Assembly (NCBI RefSeq): GCF_002750975.1
Contig: NZ_PEJS01000001.1
Location: 3,782,001-3,846,000, forward strand
Direction: 5' to 3'
Source of the DNA: Stenotrophomonas indicatrix
GTDB lineage: Bacteria; Pseudomonadota; Gammaproteobacteria; Xanthomonadales; Xanthomonadaceae
DNA length: 64,000 nt
Made by a program: the position numbers and the translations under genes. Shown here one piece after another: positions 56,370-64,000 of the stretch. Positions within the stretch are counted from its first letter, which is position 1. Every line of letters starts with the position of its first letter. The notes below the pieces were generated by a model. The model did not search any database and had not been told where the DNA came from. It saw only the letters and a program-made list of their open reading frames with translations.

Positions 56370-56490
56370 GCGGTGTGGGTTGGCAGGACACGCCGTAAAC
56401 CCGTCCTTGGGGGCTCGATGGCGCCATCCATGGCGCCAACGGTCCTGCCAACCCACACCGCCCCGCCTCTGACAGATTCCTGCAGCTGTC
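56370..56490. repeat. Core-bearing stem-loop element, copy 1
   Basis: 20-bp perfect arms (GCGGTGTGGGTTGGCAGGAC at 56370-56389; complement at 56442-56461) enclose a 26-nt core (56390-56415) beginning ACGCCGTAAACCCGTCCTTG and an inner hairpin GGCGCCAT/ATGGCGCC. A small GACAG...CTGTC hairpin follows at 56471-56490. Confidence 0.92.
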
Positions 56491-56540
56491 GGTAGGTGTC
56501 GACCTTGGTCGACACTTCTGTCAGATATGGAAATCAATCC

Positions 56541-56579
56541 GGGTCAGATCCGTTTTCTTGCGGAAAACGGATCTGACCC
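56541..56579. repeat. 17-bp perfect inverted repeat
   Basis: GGGTCAGATCCGTTTTC (56541-56557), TTGCG loop, exact complement (56563-56579). No T-run beyond the arm, so it is more likely a mobile palindrome than a terminator. Confidence 0.85.
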
Positions 56580-56692
56580 CATCTGCATGAAATCGAATAT
56601 TTCGATAGTTCATTGAAGAGCATCCACGCATGGCGTGGATCTACGTGTCGACCAAGGTCGACACCCATCAACAGCAACACAGAACACCGTTC

Positions 56693-56819
56693 CGACAGAT
56701 CGCGGGAATCTGTCGAAGGCGGGGTGGGTCCGGTTGCGGGGGACGCCGTAAACCCGTCCTTGGAGGCTTGGCCGCGGCATCCATGCCGCGGACACCCCCG
56801 CAACCGGACCCACCCCGCC
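56693..56819. repeat. Core-bearing stem-loop element, copy 2
   Basis: 25-bp perfect arms (56718-56742 and 56795-56819, start GGCGGGGTGGGTCCGG) of a sequence different from copy 1 enclose the same 26-nt core (56743-56768, one mismatch) and an inner hairpin CCGCGGCAT/ATGCCGCGG. A CGACAGAT/ATCTGTCG hairpin (56693-56715) precedes it. Confidence 0.92.
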
Positions 56820-56947
56820 ATCCCACAGGAAACCCGCTTTTGCTTTTGCTTTTGCTGTTGCTGTTGCTGTTGCTCCTGAGGTTGCCGGCCAGCGGCCGGC
56901 ACTACCGCTTCGGCGGGTGCAGGGCGCAGCCCTGCCGACCCACCCTC

Positions 56948-59374
56948 TTACTGCGGCGGATCGCGGGTGATGTGGATGTCGGTCGGCGTGGACAGCGGGA
57001 TGTTTCGCTCCGCCAGGATCTGCAGCAGGCTGAAGTACAGATCGCTGCGCGTGCCATACACCTGCCGCGGGCTGGCCACGTAGGCAAAGCTGTTGATGGT
57101 GATCTGGCCGCCAGCGATGCTGTCGATGTACACCGACGGCGCCGGCTGCTGCAGCACCGTGTTGTGGGCACCGTAGGCATCCAGCAACGCCTGCCGCAGG
57201 CCCGCGACATCGGTGCTGGCCGGCACCGCGAACTGGATCTGGATGCGCCCCTGGTTGTTGCCCATCGTCATGTTGCGGATGGTCTTGGTGATCAACTCGG
57301 AATTGGGCACGATCAAGGTGGACTTGTCGCTCACCTGGATCTCGGTGGAGCGCACGTTGATGCGGCGGATGTCGCCTTCCTGATCGCCCAGCTTCACCCA
57401 GTCACCGATCTTCACCGGCCGCTCGGTCAGCAGGATCAGGCCGGAGACGAAGTTCTGGATGATCGCCTGCAGGCCGAAGCCGATACCTACCGAGAGCGCA
57501 CTGACCAGCAACGCCAGGTTCTTCAGGTTCAGGCCCATGGCGGTCAGCGCCCACAGCGCCACCAGGATGATGCCCACGTAGCGGGTGATCGTGCTGATTG
57601 AATTGCGCGCGCCCAGGTCCAGTTCGGTCTTGGGCAGGTAGGTGTCGGTCAACCAGCGCTGCAGCAGCTGCGTCAGCCCCAACCCGACCAGCATCACCAG
57701 CAGGGCGATGGCGATACGCGCAGGCTTGAGCGTGATGTCGCCGATGGAAATGCCGTTGGCCAGCGAAGCGACGCGCTCGACCACCGAGCCGATGTTGCCG
57801 AACGGCGCCGCCAGTGCCAGCAGCGCGATCAGCACCACGAACGTGCGCAGCACGGCAGACAGCAGCACACCGGCCTGCTCCAGCCGCGACACGCTCAGGC
57901 CGGTGCTGAGCAGGATGGTCTGGCCGACCTTGCTGTCGGCGTTGAGCAGCCAGGTGGAGAAATCATCGACGAACTTGAACAGCAGCGTCGCCGCCAGCAC
58001 CACGATGCTGCCGCCGATCAGCTGCTGGTTGACGAACTTGGCGAAGTTCACATAGCCCATCAGGGTGGCGATGATCGCGGCCACCACGGCGATGTTGCCG
58101 GCCACCCGTGCCAGCACCAGCCAGCTGCTGCGCCGCACCGGAACGGCCGCGCCCTGGCCGTCGGCCTGCGCTTCCAGCTTCGCCTCGGCCTCGGCGGTCT
58201 GGCGCCGATGCAGGCGCGCCAGGGTCACCAGCATGGCCATGATCAGGCCCAGATAGGTCAGCGCGATCACGCCGTCCAGCGCCACCGTAGTGACGTCGCT
58301 GGTGCGGGTGGCGCGATCGATGGCCACCAGCACCGTGCTCAGCCAGGCCAGTGCTGCGGCACCCCAGGCGTACTTGCGTAGTTTCAGCGCGGCGGTGTCA
58401 TCCAGGTTCAGCAGCCGCCACGAAGGCCGCTTGGGCACCAGCAGGCAGGCGCTGAGCGCGGAAATGAAGGCCGCGGCAAACGTCGCCGCCTGTACGCCTT
58501 CGGCCACGCTCTGCAAGCGCGGCGGAATCGCGCCGATGGCATCCAGCGCAGCCACCAGCACCACCACGGCGTAGCCGGGCAGCAGGGTGCCCACCAGCAG
58601 CAACCACATGGCCAGACCAGAGCGGCGCAGGCGGCCGTCGGGGGCACGCTCGGACGCAGCGAACCGGCGCCCCAGCGCGCGCAGCCACAGGCGCAACGGG
58701 AACATCATCACCAGTGCCGCCGCCAGCCCCAGCAGCAACGTGCCCCAGCCATGGGTGGCAATGGCCGTGGTCAGCGCGGCACGGCCCTGCTGGGCCAAAG
58801 GGGTGACCCGGGCGATATCGTTCGGCAACTGGTCGGCCACCTGCCGCCACAGCGTTGGCGATAGTGGCGAGGCGACCTTGCGCCCCAGTTCCTCGGTGCG
58901 CTGCGCGTTGCGCTGCTTGTCGATGTCCGCGCTCAACTGCTGCGCACGGACGGCACTGGACTTGGCTTGGGCAATCGATGCCGCCAGGGCATCGCGCTGA
59001 CGCGTCAGCGTGCGCCGCTGCGCCGCCAGCTCCGGCGGTTCAGTGGTGTCCTTGGGCGCCTCGCCCAGCTGCGTCAGCTGCTCGTTGAGCTGGTCCAGCT
59101 GCGGCTGCAGGGTCTTTTCCAGCGCCTCGGCATCACGCTTGGCCTGTGATGCATTTTCCGAAAGCGTGCCCAGCGTTTCGGTGGCTTCGGCATCAACACG
59201 CTTGCGCTCAACATCCTTCAGCGTGCTGTCGATCTGCGCCAGCTGCTGCTTGGGCGTGGGGTCGTCATCCTGGGCCAGCGCCGGCACAGCCAGCAGCAGC
59301 GTGCAGCACAACAGCAGGGCCAACCAGGGGCCACGCACCAGGATCGTTCGGAAGAAGGAAGACAAGCCAGCCAT
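56948..59374 (-). CDS. Large mechanosensitive channel (DUF3772 + MscS)
   Basis: 808 residues. Signal peptide (about 1-35), a periplasmic coiled-coil domain of the DUF3772 kind (about 36-190), about nine membrane helices, then the MscS pore helix and beta domain (LALLVSALSVGIGFGLQAIIQNFVSGLILLTERPVKIGDWV near 620-660, and VPNSELITKTIRN). Opens under membrane tension to release solutes after osmotic downshock. The gene faces opgB, another osmotic-stress gene, across the repeat region. Confidence 0.92.
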   Translation of the reverse strand: MAGLSSFFRTILVRGPWLALLLCCTLLLAVPALAQDDDPTPKQQLAQIDSTLKDVERKRVDAEATETLGTLSENASQAKRDAEALEKTLQPQLDQLNEQLTQLGEAPKDTTEPPELAAQRRTLTRQRDALAASIAQAKSSAVRAQQLSADIDKQRNAQRTEELGRKVASPLSPTLWRQVADQLPNDIARVTPLAQQGRAALTTAIATHGWGTLLLGLAAALVMMFPLRLWLRALGRRFAASERAPDGRLRRSGLAMWLLLVGTLLPGYAVVVLVAALDAIGAIPPRLQSVAEGVQAATFAAAFISALSACLLVPKRPSWRLLNLDDTAALKLRKYAWGAAALAWLSTVLVAIDRATRTSDVTTVALDGVIALTYLGLIMAMLVTLARLHRRQTAEAEAKLEAQADGQGAAVPVRRSSWLVLARVAGNIAVVAAIIATLMGYVNFAKFVNQQLIGGSIVVLAATLLFKFVDDFSTWLLNADSKVGQTILLSTGLSVSRLEQAGVLLSAVLRTFVVLIALLALAAPFGNIGSVVERVASLANGISIGDITLKPARIAIALLVMLVGLGLTQLLQRWLTDTYLPKTELDLGARNSISTITRYVGIILVALWALTAMGLNLKNLALLVSALSVGIGFGLQAIIQNFVSGLILLTERPVKIGDWVKLGDQEGDIRRINVRSTEIQVSDKSTLIVPNSELITKTIRNMTMGNNQGRIQIQFAVPASTDVAGLRQALLDAYGAHNTVLQQPAPSVYIDSIAGGQITINSFAYVASPRQVYGTRSDLYFSLLQILAERNIPLSTPTDIHITRDPPQ

Positions 59375-59464
59375 ACCGTTTTGCGCGGACCACCGCGCCT
59401 GCGCGCGACTATACGGCAGGTACTGTAAACGGCGGATGCGCAGGCGCTTGCCGCTGGTTGCGGC

Positions 59465-59713
59465 TCAGTACTTCAGGCGCAGCTCTTCCACCTGCGGCTG
59501 CTGCAGCGCGTACCAGTCCTGGAATTCTTCCTCGGTGATCTCATCCGGCGCATACACCGCGATCGGGTGCCAGGCGTGGTCGGTCGGCAACGGCTGGCGC
59601 GGCCCGGCGCGCAGGCTGTAGGCCACGCCTTCGTAGTCCACCAGATCGTCCACCTGCGGCCACTGCTCGCGGGCGAACTGGGTTTCACTCTTCAACAGGA
59701 TCACCTGGTACAT
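59465..59713 (-). CDS. Small hypothetical protein
   Basis: 82 residues, acidic, not recognised; no membrane helix or signal. Starts MYQVILLKSETQFAREQWPQ and ends in the helical DEITEEEFQDWYALQQPQVEELRLKY. The start at 59713 is the internal ATG preceded by GGAGGTGCCG. It lies upstream of the MscS gene on the same strand, 90 bp away. Confidence 0.65.
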   Translation of the reverse strand: MYQVILLKSETQFAREQWPQVDDLVDYEGVAYSLRAGPRQPLPTDHAWHPIAVYAPDEITEEEFQDWYALQQPQVEELRLKY

Positions 59714-59895
59714 CGGCACCTCCACTTCGGTTGGATCGGAAAAACGCGGCGCTGGCGGAAGCATACCGCTGCGCCGATGACGGCACGCGCTCCGCCCGGG
59801 CGACGGAATGTTCTGGACATGGCCCTCGCCCCGGCTTCACCCGCCCGTGGCAGTGTCCTCGGCATCGTGGAGGTCCTCTCCTGCCACGCCTGACA

Positions 59896-60390
59896 ATGAC
59901 CGACCTGCCTCCCCTGAAGACCGTCACCGACCTCAAGCTGCCCCGCTACCTGGGCACGTGGTACGAGATCGCCCGCCTGCCGATGCGCCACGAGCCGGAG
60001 GGCTGCACCGATGTGTCGGCCCATTACCAGCTGCTCGACAACGGCAACGTGGGCGTCACCAACCGCTGCCGCATGGACGGCGAGATCGAGGAAGCCACCG
60101 GTGAGGCCTGCGCGATCGACAACGACAGCGCGCGGCTGGAAGTCAGCTTCCTGCCCAAGGGCCTGCGCTGGCTGCCCTTCGCCAAGGGTGACTACTGGGT
60201 GATACAGGTGGCGCCGGACTACAGCGTTGCCCTGGTCGGCAGCCCGGATCGCAAGTACCTGTGGCTGCTGGCACGTGAGCCCCGGCTCGATGCCACCGTG
60301 CAGGAACATTATCTGGCCAGCGCGCGCCTGCAGGGCTTCGATCTGTCCGAACTGATCCTGACCCCGCATACCGGCCACCCCACCGCCTGA
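59896..60390 (+). CDS. blc: Bacterial lipocalin without a signal peptide
   Basis: 164 residues. The lipocalin signature LPRYLGTWYEIARLPMRHE, the NRCRMDGEIEEATGEA strand region and DYWVIQVAPDYSVALVGSPDRKYLWLLAR are those of Blc. E. coli Blc is an outer-membrane lipoprotein, but no lipobox or signal peptide is present here, nor in the open frame upstream to 59731, so this copy appears cytoplasmic. It lies 12 bp before the FAD oxidase gene and is likely cotranscribed with it. Confidence 0.9.
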   Translation: MTDLPPLKTVTDLKLPRYLGTWYEIARLPMRHEPEGCTDVSAHYQLLDNGNVGVTNRCRMDGEIEEATGEACAIDNDSARLEVSFLPKGLRWLPFAKGDYWVIQVAPDYSVALVGSPDRKYLWLLAREPRLDATVQEHYLASARLQGFDLSELILTPHTGHPTA

Positions 60391-60402
60391 GCCTGACATC
60401 GC

Positions 60403-61611
60403 ATGGACCTGAAGAGTGGTTACCCGTGGTGGGCGGTGCGCAACGGCCTGATCCAGGCCTTTCCGCCGCTGGAACAGGATCTGCAGTGCGATGTGCTGGT
60501 GGTCGGTGGTGGCATCACCGGCGCGCTGATCGCCGATGAGCTGTCGGCCCATGGCCACGACGTTGCGCTGATCGAGCAGCGTGACATCGGCTGGGGCAGC
60601 ACCGCAGCCAGTACCGCGCTGCTGCAGTACGAGATCGATACCCACCTGCTGGAACTGGCCTCGCAGTATGGCCAGGACGCTGCGGCACTGGCCTACCAGG
60701 CCTGTGCGGACGCGATCCCTGCATTGGGCGAGGTCGCGCGCGGCCTGAAGGACGTCGACTTCAAGCAGATGGACAGCCTGTACCTGGCCAGCCGTCGCCG
60801 CGACGTACCGCGGCTGATGGCCGAAGGCGAGGCGCGCCGTCGCATCGGCCTGGATGCGCGCTGGCTGGACCGGGATGCGCTGCAGGAACGTTTCAGCGTC
60901 GATGCCGGAGGCGCCCTGCTGACCCGCCAGGCCGCACGGGTTGATCCCTACTGCTTCACTTACGGGCTGCTGCGGCGGTTGCAGCGGCGCGGCGGCACTG
61001 TGCATGACCGCACCGTGCTGCATGCCCTCACCCCCACCGCGCGCGGCGTAACCGCCCGCACCGAATCCGGCATGCAGATCCGCGCCCGCCACGTGGTGCT
61101 GGCGATGGGCTATGCCAACCAGCAGTGGCTGGACCCGCGCGTGGCCCGCAACCGCAGCAGCTATGCGTTCATCACCGACCCGATCAACGCCGATGAACTG
61201 GGCTGGCTGCAGCGCACGATGGTCTGGGAGAGCGCGCGCCCCTACCTGTACCTGCGTGCCACTGGCGACCGCAGGCTGTTGGTGGGCGGGCTGGACGATG
61301 CCATCGATATTCCCGCCCGCCGCGATGGCCGGGTGGACAGCAAGGCCCGCAAACTGATGAAGCAGCTGCTGCAATGGTTCCCGCACCTGCAGCCGACTCC
61401 GGCGTTCTCATGGGCGGGCACCTTTGCCGAGACCGCTGACGGCCTGCCGTTCTTCGGGCCGCATGCGCAATGGGGGCCACGGGTACAGTTCGCCATGGCC
61501 TATGGTGGCAACGGCATCACCTATTCGATGATCGGCGCCGGGCTGCTGCGGGCGCGGATCGAGCGGCGCCGGCACCCGCTGCAGGACCTGTTCGGGTTCG
61601 GGCGGTTGTAG
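60403..61611 (+). CDS. FAD-dependent oxidoreductase (DadA/DAO family)
   Basis: 402 residues. The FAD-binding loop is VLVVGGGITGALIADEL near 31-47, with a later VLAMGYAN segment and the C-terminal MAYGGNGITYSMIGA that closes over the flavin. The family oxidises amine groups of D-amino acids, sarcosine or similar; this member's substrate cannot be read from the sequence. Confidence 0.88.
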   Translation: MDLKSGYPWWAVRNGLIQAFPPLEQDLQCDVLVVGGGITGALIADELSAHGHDVALIEQRDIGWGSTAASTALLQYEIDTHLLELASQYGQDAAALAYQACADAIPALGEVARGLKDVDFKQMDSLYLASRRRDVPRLMAEGEARRRIGLDARWLDRDALQERFSVDAGGALLTRQAARVDPYCFTYGLLRRLQRRGGTVHDRTVLHALTPTARGVTARTESGMQIRARHVVLAMGYANQQWLDPRVARNRSSYAFITDPINADELGWLQRTMVWESARPYLYLRATGDRRLLVGGLDDAIDIPARRDGRVDSKARKLMKQLLQWFPHLQPTPAFSWAGTFAETADGLPFFGPHAQWGPRVQFAMAYGGNGITYSMIGAGLLRARIERRRHPLQDLFGFGRL

Positions 61612-61617
61612 CGTGAA

Positions 61618-61639
61618 GCCAGGCATGGCCTGGCTCTAC
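61618..61639 (-). repeat. GTAGAGCCAGGC-family palindrome
   Basis: GCCAGGCATGGCCTGGCTCT plus AC, seven bases after the oxidoreductase stop; same family as the second half of the 25.05-kb tandem units. Confidence 0.85.
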
Positions 61640-61736
61640 CGCAAACGGGCGCCGACAGGCATCATTCAAGCAACGCCTGCTAGCGTCGGCCTGTACCGCC
61701 GCGTGCTGCGCGGCCCCTCTGCGCTGGAGTGCCGTC

Positions 61737-62228
61737 ATGATCCGCCCCCTGACCCTGCTGCTGTGCCTGGCCGCCCTGCCCGGGACCGCGTTGGCGCAGT
61801 CCGCCGCCGGCGCCACCGCGCCGCAGGCGTCCGGCCTGGACCTGTCCGTGCCGCAGACGCCTATGCGCTATCTCAACGATCCGACGCTGCAACAGGATCC
61901 GCCCGGCACGTTCTACGGCGACAAGACCGGCCCGCGCGTGCACGGCGACGGCAGGATCGCCGACGTGCAGGACGACAAGGTCAAGGTCTCCGGCAGCTTC
62001 ACCACCGGCATCGGCTATGCCAAGAATTACGGCAACACCCACTACAACGCCGCCACGCTGAATCTCAGCAAGAACTACACCAACGATGAAGGCAAGACCC
62101 GCGGGGTCAACGTCAACATCCACGTGAGCGAAGGCAAGGGCCCGGGCTTCTTCGGGCCGTACGGCGGTGGTGGGTATTACGGTGGTGGCCCGGGCTATTG
62201 GGATTACCCGCCGCCTTACGGCTGGTAA
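61737..62228 (+). CDS. Secreted hypothetical protein with Gly/Tyr-rich tail
   Basis: 163 residues. Signal peptide MIRPLTLLLCLAALPGTALA (about 20). The mature part has a central region rich in Asn, Thr and Lys with alternating polarity (KVKVSGSFTTGIGYAKNYGN) and ends in GGGGYYGGGPGYWDYPPPYG. The repeated strand pattern suggests a beta-rich surface or outer-membrane-linked protein. No family was recognised. Confidence 0.75.
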   Translation: MIRPLTLLLCLAALPGTALAQSAAGATAPQASGLDLSVPQTPMRYLNDPTLQQDPPGTFYGDKTGPRVHGDGRIADVQDDKVKVSGSFTTGIGYAKNYGNTHYNAATLNLSKNYTNDEGKTRGVNVNIHVSEGKGPGFFGPYGGGGYYGGGPGYWDYPPPYGW

Positions 62229-62246
62229 GCCCCGCGTCGGGCCTGG

Positions 62247-62350
62247 GCCGACCAAGGTCGGCCTCTACTGGTAACAGCGGAAGGTAGCGCCGGGCCATGC
62301 CCGGCGGCCTGATGCGTCCGCTGCGCTCGCCGGGCATGGCCCGGCGCTAC
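62247..62350. repeat. Cluster of palindromic repeats
   Basis: GCCGACCAAGGTCGGCCTCT (62247-62268) plus an inverted pair of GTAGCGCCGGGC-family units (62284-62306 and 62328-62350), filling the gap between convergent genes. Confidence 0.88.
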
Positions 62351-62379
62351 CAGCGACACGCCCCATCCCGAAGCAGGCG

Positions 62380-62814
62380 TCAATCCAGCCAGCCATCGCG
62401 CTCGCTGTGCAGGATGCGGCCGTCATGACCGCTCAGGCGCACTTCCACCTTCTGGTTGCGGGCATTGCGCGCTTCCAGCGACCACGTCGCACCATCGCGT
62501 TCCAGCGAATGGATCTCGCGCAGGCCCTGCGACTGCGCCTTGGCCAGCACCTGCTCGGTGCTCAGCTGCGCACGCCCATCGTGCTCGTCGAAGATCTCGC
62601 CGGTCTTCGGGTCCACATACACCTCGCTGAAACGACCATCGGCACGGCTGACATCAGCTTCCCACAGGCCATCATCCCGCTCGATCTCATGGATCTGGGT
62701 GTAGCCGGCCTTGCGCAGGGTCTGTTCGACCTGGGCCATGCCCAGCGGTGCCGCCTGGACGGCGGGGGCCACGGCCAGGGCGACAACGGTGGCGAGGGTG
62801 AGCGACTTCAACAT
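62380..62814 (-). CDS. Periplasmic protein with two PepSY domains
   Basis: 144 residues. Signal peptide (cut near AVQA-APLG, residue 21-22), then two PepSY-like repeats (about 25-80 and 85-142; WEADVSRADGRFSEVYVDPKTGEIF and WSLEARNARNQKVEVRLSGHDGRIL). PepSY proteins often inhibit proteases or tune envelope sensors. It diverges from the PepSY-regulator-kinase operon at 62947. Confidence 0.9.
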   Translation of the reverse strand: MLKSLTLATVVALAVAPAVQAAPLGMAQVEQTLRKAGYTQIHEIERDDGLWEADVSRADGRFSEVYVDPKTGEIFDEHDGRAQLSTEQVLAKAQSQGLREIHSLERDGATWSLEARNARNQKVEVRLSGHDGRILHSERDGWLD

Positions 62815-62946
62815 GGGGGTTCTCCTGTTCGGTGCCGGACCATCCCGGCAACGCCACGATGCACGGCGTGGTTAACAGCGGCCTAGCCGGCGCTGTTAGC
62901 CAACCGTTAGTCGGCCGCGGCACACTCGCGCCTGTCACTTGTTCCC

Positions 62947-63261
62947 ATGCTTCCAGCCACTCACGTGCCGATCCTGCCCTCCCTGTCACTGCTGCTGGCC
63001 CTGGCCAGCGCCCCGACCGCCGCCGGCCCTGCCCAGGACCCGGCGCAGCAGGTCGCGCGCCGCGCGGTGCAGCAAGGCCGCTACGTGCCGCTGGAAGGCG
63101 TGGTGCGCGATGCACTCAAGCGCCACCCCGGCCAGCTGCTGGAAGTGGAACTGGACGATGGCGTGTACGAAGTGGAGATCCTGCGCGCCGACGGCGTGGT
63201 GGTGGAGCTGGACTATGATGCGCGCAACGGCAGGCTGTTGAAGACGGAGCTGGACGACTGA
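62947..63261 (+). CDS. Secreted PepSY-domain protein, first gene of a two-component operon
   Basis: 104 residues with a signal peptide (SLSLLLALASAPTAAG) and one PepSY domain (YEVEILRADGVVVELDYDARNGRLLKTELDD). Its stop overlaps the response regulator start by one base (TGATG), so it is probably the periplasmic accessory or sensor input of that system. Confidence 0.88.
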   Translation: MLPATHVPILPSLSLLLALASAPTAAGPAQDPAQQVARRAVQQGRYVPLEGVVRDALKRHPGQLLEVELDDGVYEVEILRADGVVVELDYDARNGRLLKTELDD

Positions 63262-63920
63262 TGCGCATCCTGTTGGCCGAAGACGATGCCGCATTGGCAG
63301 AACGCCTGCAGCCGCTGCTGGAGCAGGCCGGTTACGTGGTCGAGGTGGTGGCCGATGGTCGCCAGGCCGAGGAGATCGGCCAGGTGGAAGACCTGCAGGC
63401 CGCCATCGTCGATCTGGGCCTGCCCGGGCTGGACGGCCTGAGCGTGATCGAACGCTGGCGCGGCAACGGCCGCGACTTTCCGGTGCTGGTGCTGACCGCG
63501 CGCGGGCGCTGGCACGACAAGCTGGCCGGCTTCGACGCCGGCGCCGACGACTACCTGACCAAACCCTTCCAGGCCGACGAACTGGTGCTGCGCCTGCGCG
63601 CGCTGATCCGCCGCAGCCACGGCCATGCCAGTCCACGGTTGCAGTGCGGTCCACTGCAGCTGGACGTCAATGCCGGGCGCTTCGACCTGGATGGCCAGGC
63701 GTTGGCGCTGAGCCCGCAGGAATTCCGCCTGCTGAGCTACTTCATCCACCACAGCGGCCAGGTGATCGGCCGCGACCGCCTGGGCGAACATGTGTTCGAT
63801 GGCGGTCATGACCCCGATTCGAATGCGCTGGACGTATTGCTGGGGCGGGTGCGCCGCAAGCTCGGCACCGACCTGATCCAGACCGTACGCGGCCAGGGCT
63901 GGCGGTTGGCCGCGCCGTGA
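63261..63920 (+). CDS. OmpR/PhoP-family response regulator
   Basis: 219 residues. Receiver domain with Asp51 (AAIVDLGLPGLDGL) and the LTKPF lysine near 101, then a winged-helix DNA-binding domain (about 128-217; LSPQEFRLLSYFIHHSGQVIGRD, VRRKLG, IQTVRGQGWRLA). QseB/PhoP-like. Overlaps the kinase start by four bases (GTGA). Confidence 0.94.
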   Translation: MRILLAEDDAALAERLQPLLEQAGYVVEVVADGRQAEEIGQVEDLQAAIVDLGLPGLDGLSVIERWRGNGRDFPVLVLTARGRWHDKLAGFDAGADDYLTKPFQADELVLRLRALIRRSHGHASPRLQCGPLQLDVNAGRFDLDGQALALSPQEFRLLSYFIHHSGQVIGRDRLGEHVFDGGHDPDSNALDVLLGRVRRKLGTDLIQTVRGQGWRLAAP

Positions 63921-64000
63921 GCCGGCAGCCGTCATTGCGACGCCGGCTGCTGCTGGCCGGTGGCATCGGCCTGCTGCTGGTCTCGGCACTGGCCAGTGCG
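63917..64000 (+). CDS. Sensor histidine kinase (3' truncated by window end)
   Basis: Only 28 codons are visible, from a GTG overlapping the regulator stop. A basic start (SRQPSLRRRLLL) and the first membrane helix (LLLAGGIGLLLVSALASA) are what an OmpR-partner kinase begins with. The call rests mainly on operon position. Confidence 0.75.
   Translation, partial: MSRQPSLRRRLLLAGGIGLLLVSALASA

Larger units (their letters stand above)
56250..56947. other. 700-bp gene-free, repeat-packed region
   Basis: No gene was found. It contains SMAG units at 56290-56315 and 56880-56905; GTAGGTGTCGACC units at 56492-56515 and 56645-56664; a CATCCACGCATGG unit at 56621-56644; two large core-bearing stem-loops (listed separately); a 17-bp inverted repeat at 56541-56579; and a short (GCTTTT)3(GCTGTT)3 tract at 56836-56872. 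Confidence 0.9.

Noticed and set aside
56541-56579. Intrinsic terminator for opgB or the MscS gene
   Set aside because: The 17-bp stem has no following T-run on either strand; it is more like a dispersed palindrome.

Overview
The window looks like chromosomal DNA of a Stenotrophomonas species, most likely the S. maltophilia complex. Base composition is GC-rich. Intergenic gaps are full of GTAG-headed palindromic repeats of the SMAG type known from S. maltophilia. The proteins are xanthomonad-like, for example a Clp/CAP regulator, a kynA whose numbering matches X. campestris TDO, and a type IV secretion effector tail (XVIPCD). No insertion sequence, prophage, rRNA operon or CRISPR array was seen. 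The window opens inside one gene and closes inside another.

Layout. 1-6 kb: a degenerate GGDEF/EAL response regulator (5' end outside the window) followed directly by a hybrid histidine kinase, then bfr/bfd iron storage, rppH and a coupled small membrane gene. 6-7.4 kb: tRNA-Met, tRNA-Gln, a long bidirectional terminator, rpsI-rplM. 7.5-11.3 kb: coq7, a SugE-type exporter, speD, clp, a TauE/SafE exporter. 11.4-17 kb: a trp operon read leftward (trpE - SIMPL gene - trpG - trpD - trpC - HAD phosphatase). 17.2-20.5 kb: a lipase effector with a predicted T4SS signal, facing an ankyrin-repeat lipoprotein that is a candidate immunity protein. 20.5-25.8 kb: a lipid kinase, a candidate small RNA, a protein with two UBA/TS-N-like helices, a GNAT enzyme, rpe, a short DnaJ protein, purC, a DUF962 protein. 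26-32 kb: a complete, overlapping Mrp/Pha cation-proton antiporter operon (AB fused, C-G). 32-34.5 kb: a Ca/cation exchanger, a lipoprotein, an unknown protein.

34.5-38.6 kb: homogentisate pathway genes hmgA and hppD with a divergent MarR regulator, bracketed by two inverted copies of a 105-bp palindromic element. Next to them is a strongly folded intergenic region leading into a 75-residue protein. 38.6-43 kb: a membrane-anchored unknown, a thioredoxin-like lipoprotein, a POT peptide transporter, kynA. 43.3-47.3 kb: a 2-oxoacid dehydrogenase operon (E1 alpha, E1 beta, a two-SH3 protein, E2). 47.4-56.2 kb: a VOC protein, a WYL regulator coupled to a Rossmann-fold protein, a diguanylate cyclase, DUF808, a UbiB-family kinase, OpgB. 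56.2-57 kb: a 700-bp gene-free stretch packed with palindromes, including two large stem-loops that keep a 26-nt core but have different complementary arms. 57-64 kb: an MscS channel, small hypotheticals, a lipocalin, a DadA-like oxidase, PepSY proteins and the start of a two-component system.

Functional themes are aromatic amino-acid metabolism (trp synthesis, kynA, hmgA/hppD), cation and osmotic homeostasis (Mrp, OpgB, MscS, Ca exchanger), c-di-GMP signalling (degenerate GGDEF-EAL protein, active GGDEF protein, Clp) and interbacterial competition (effector/immunity pair). Function calls come from reading the protein sequences. No database search was run.
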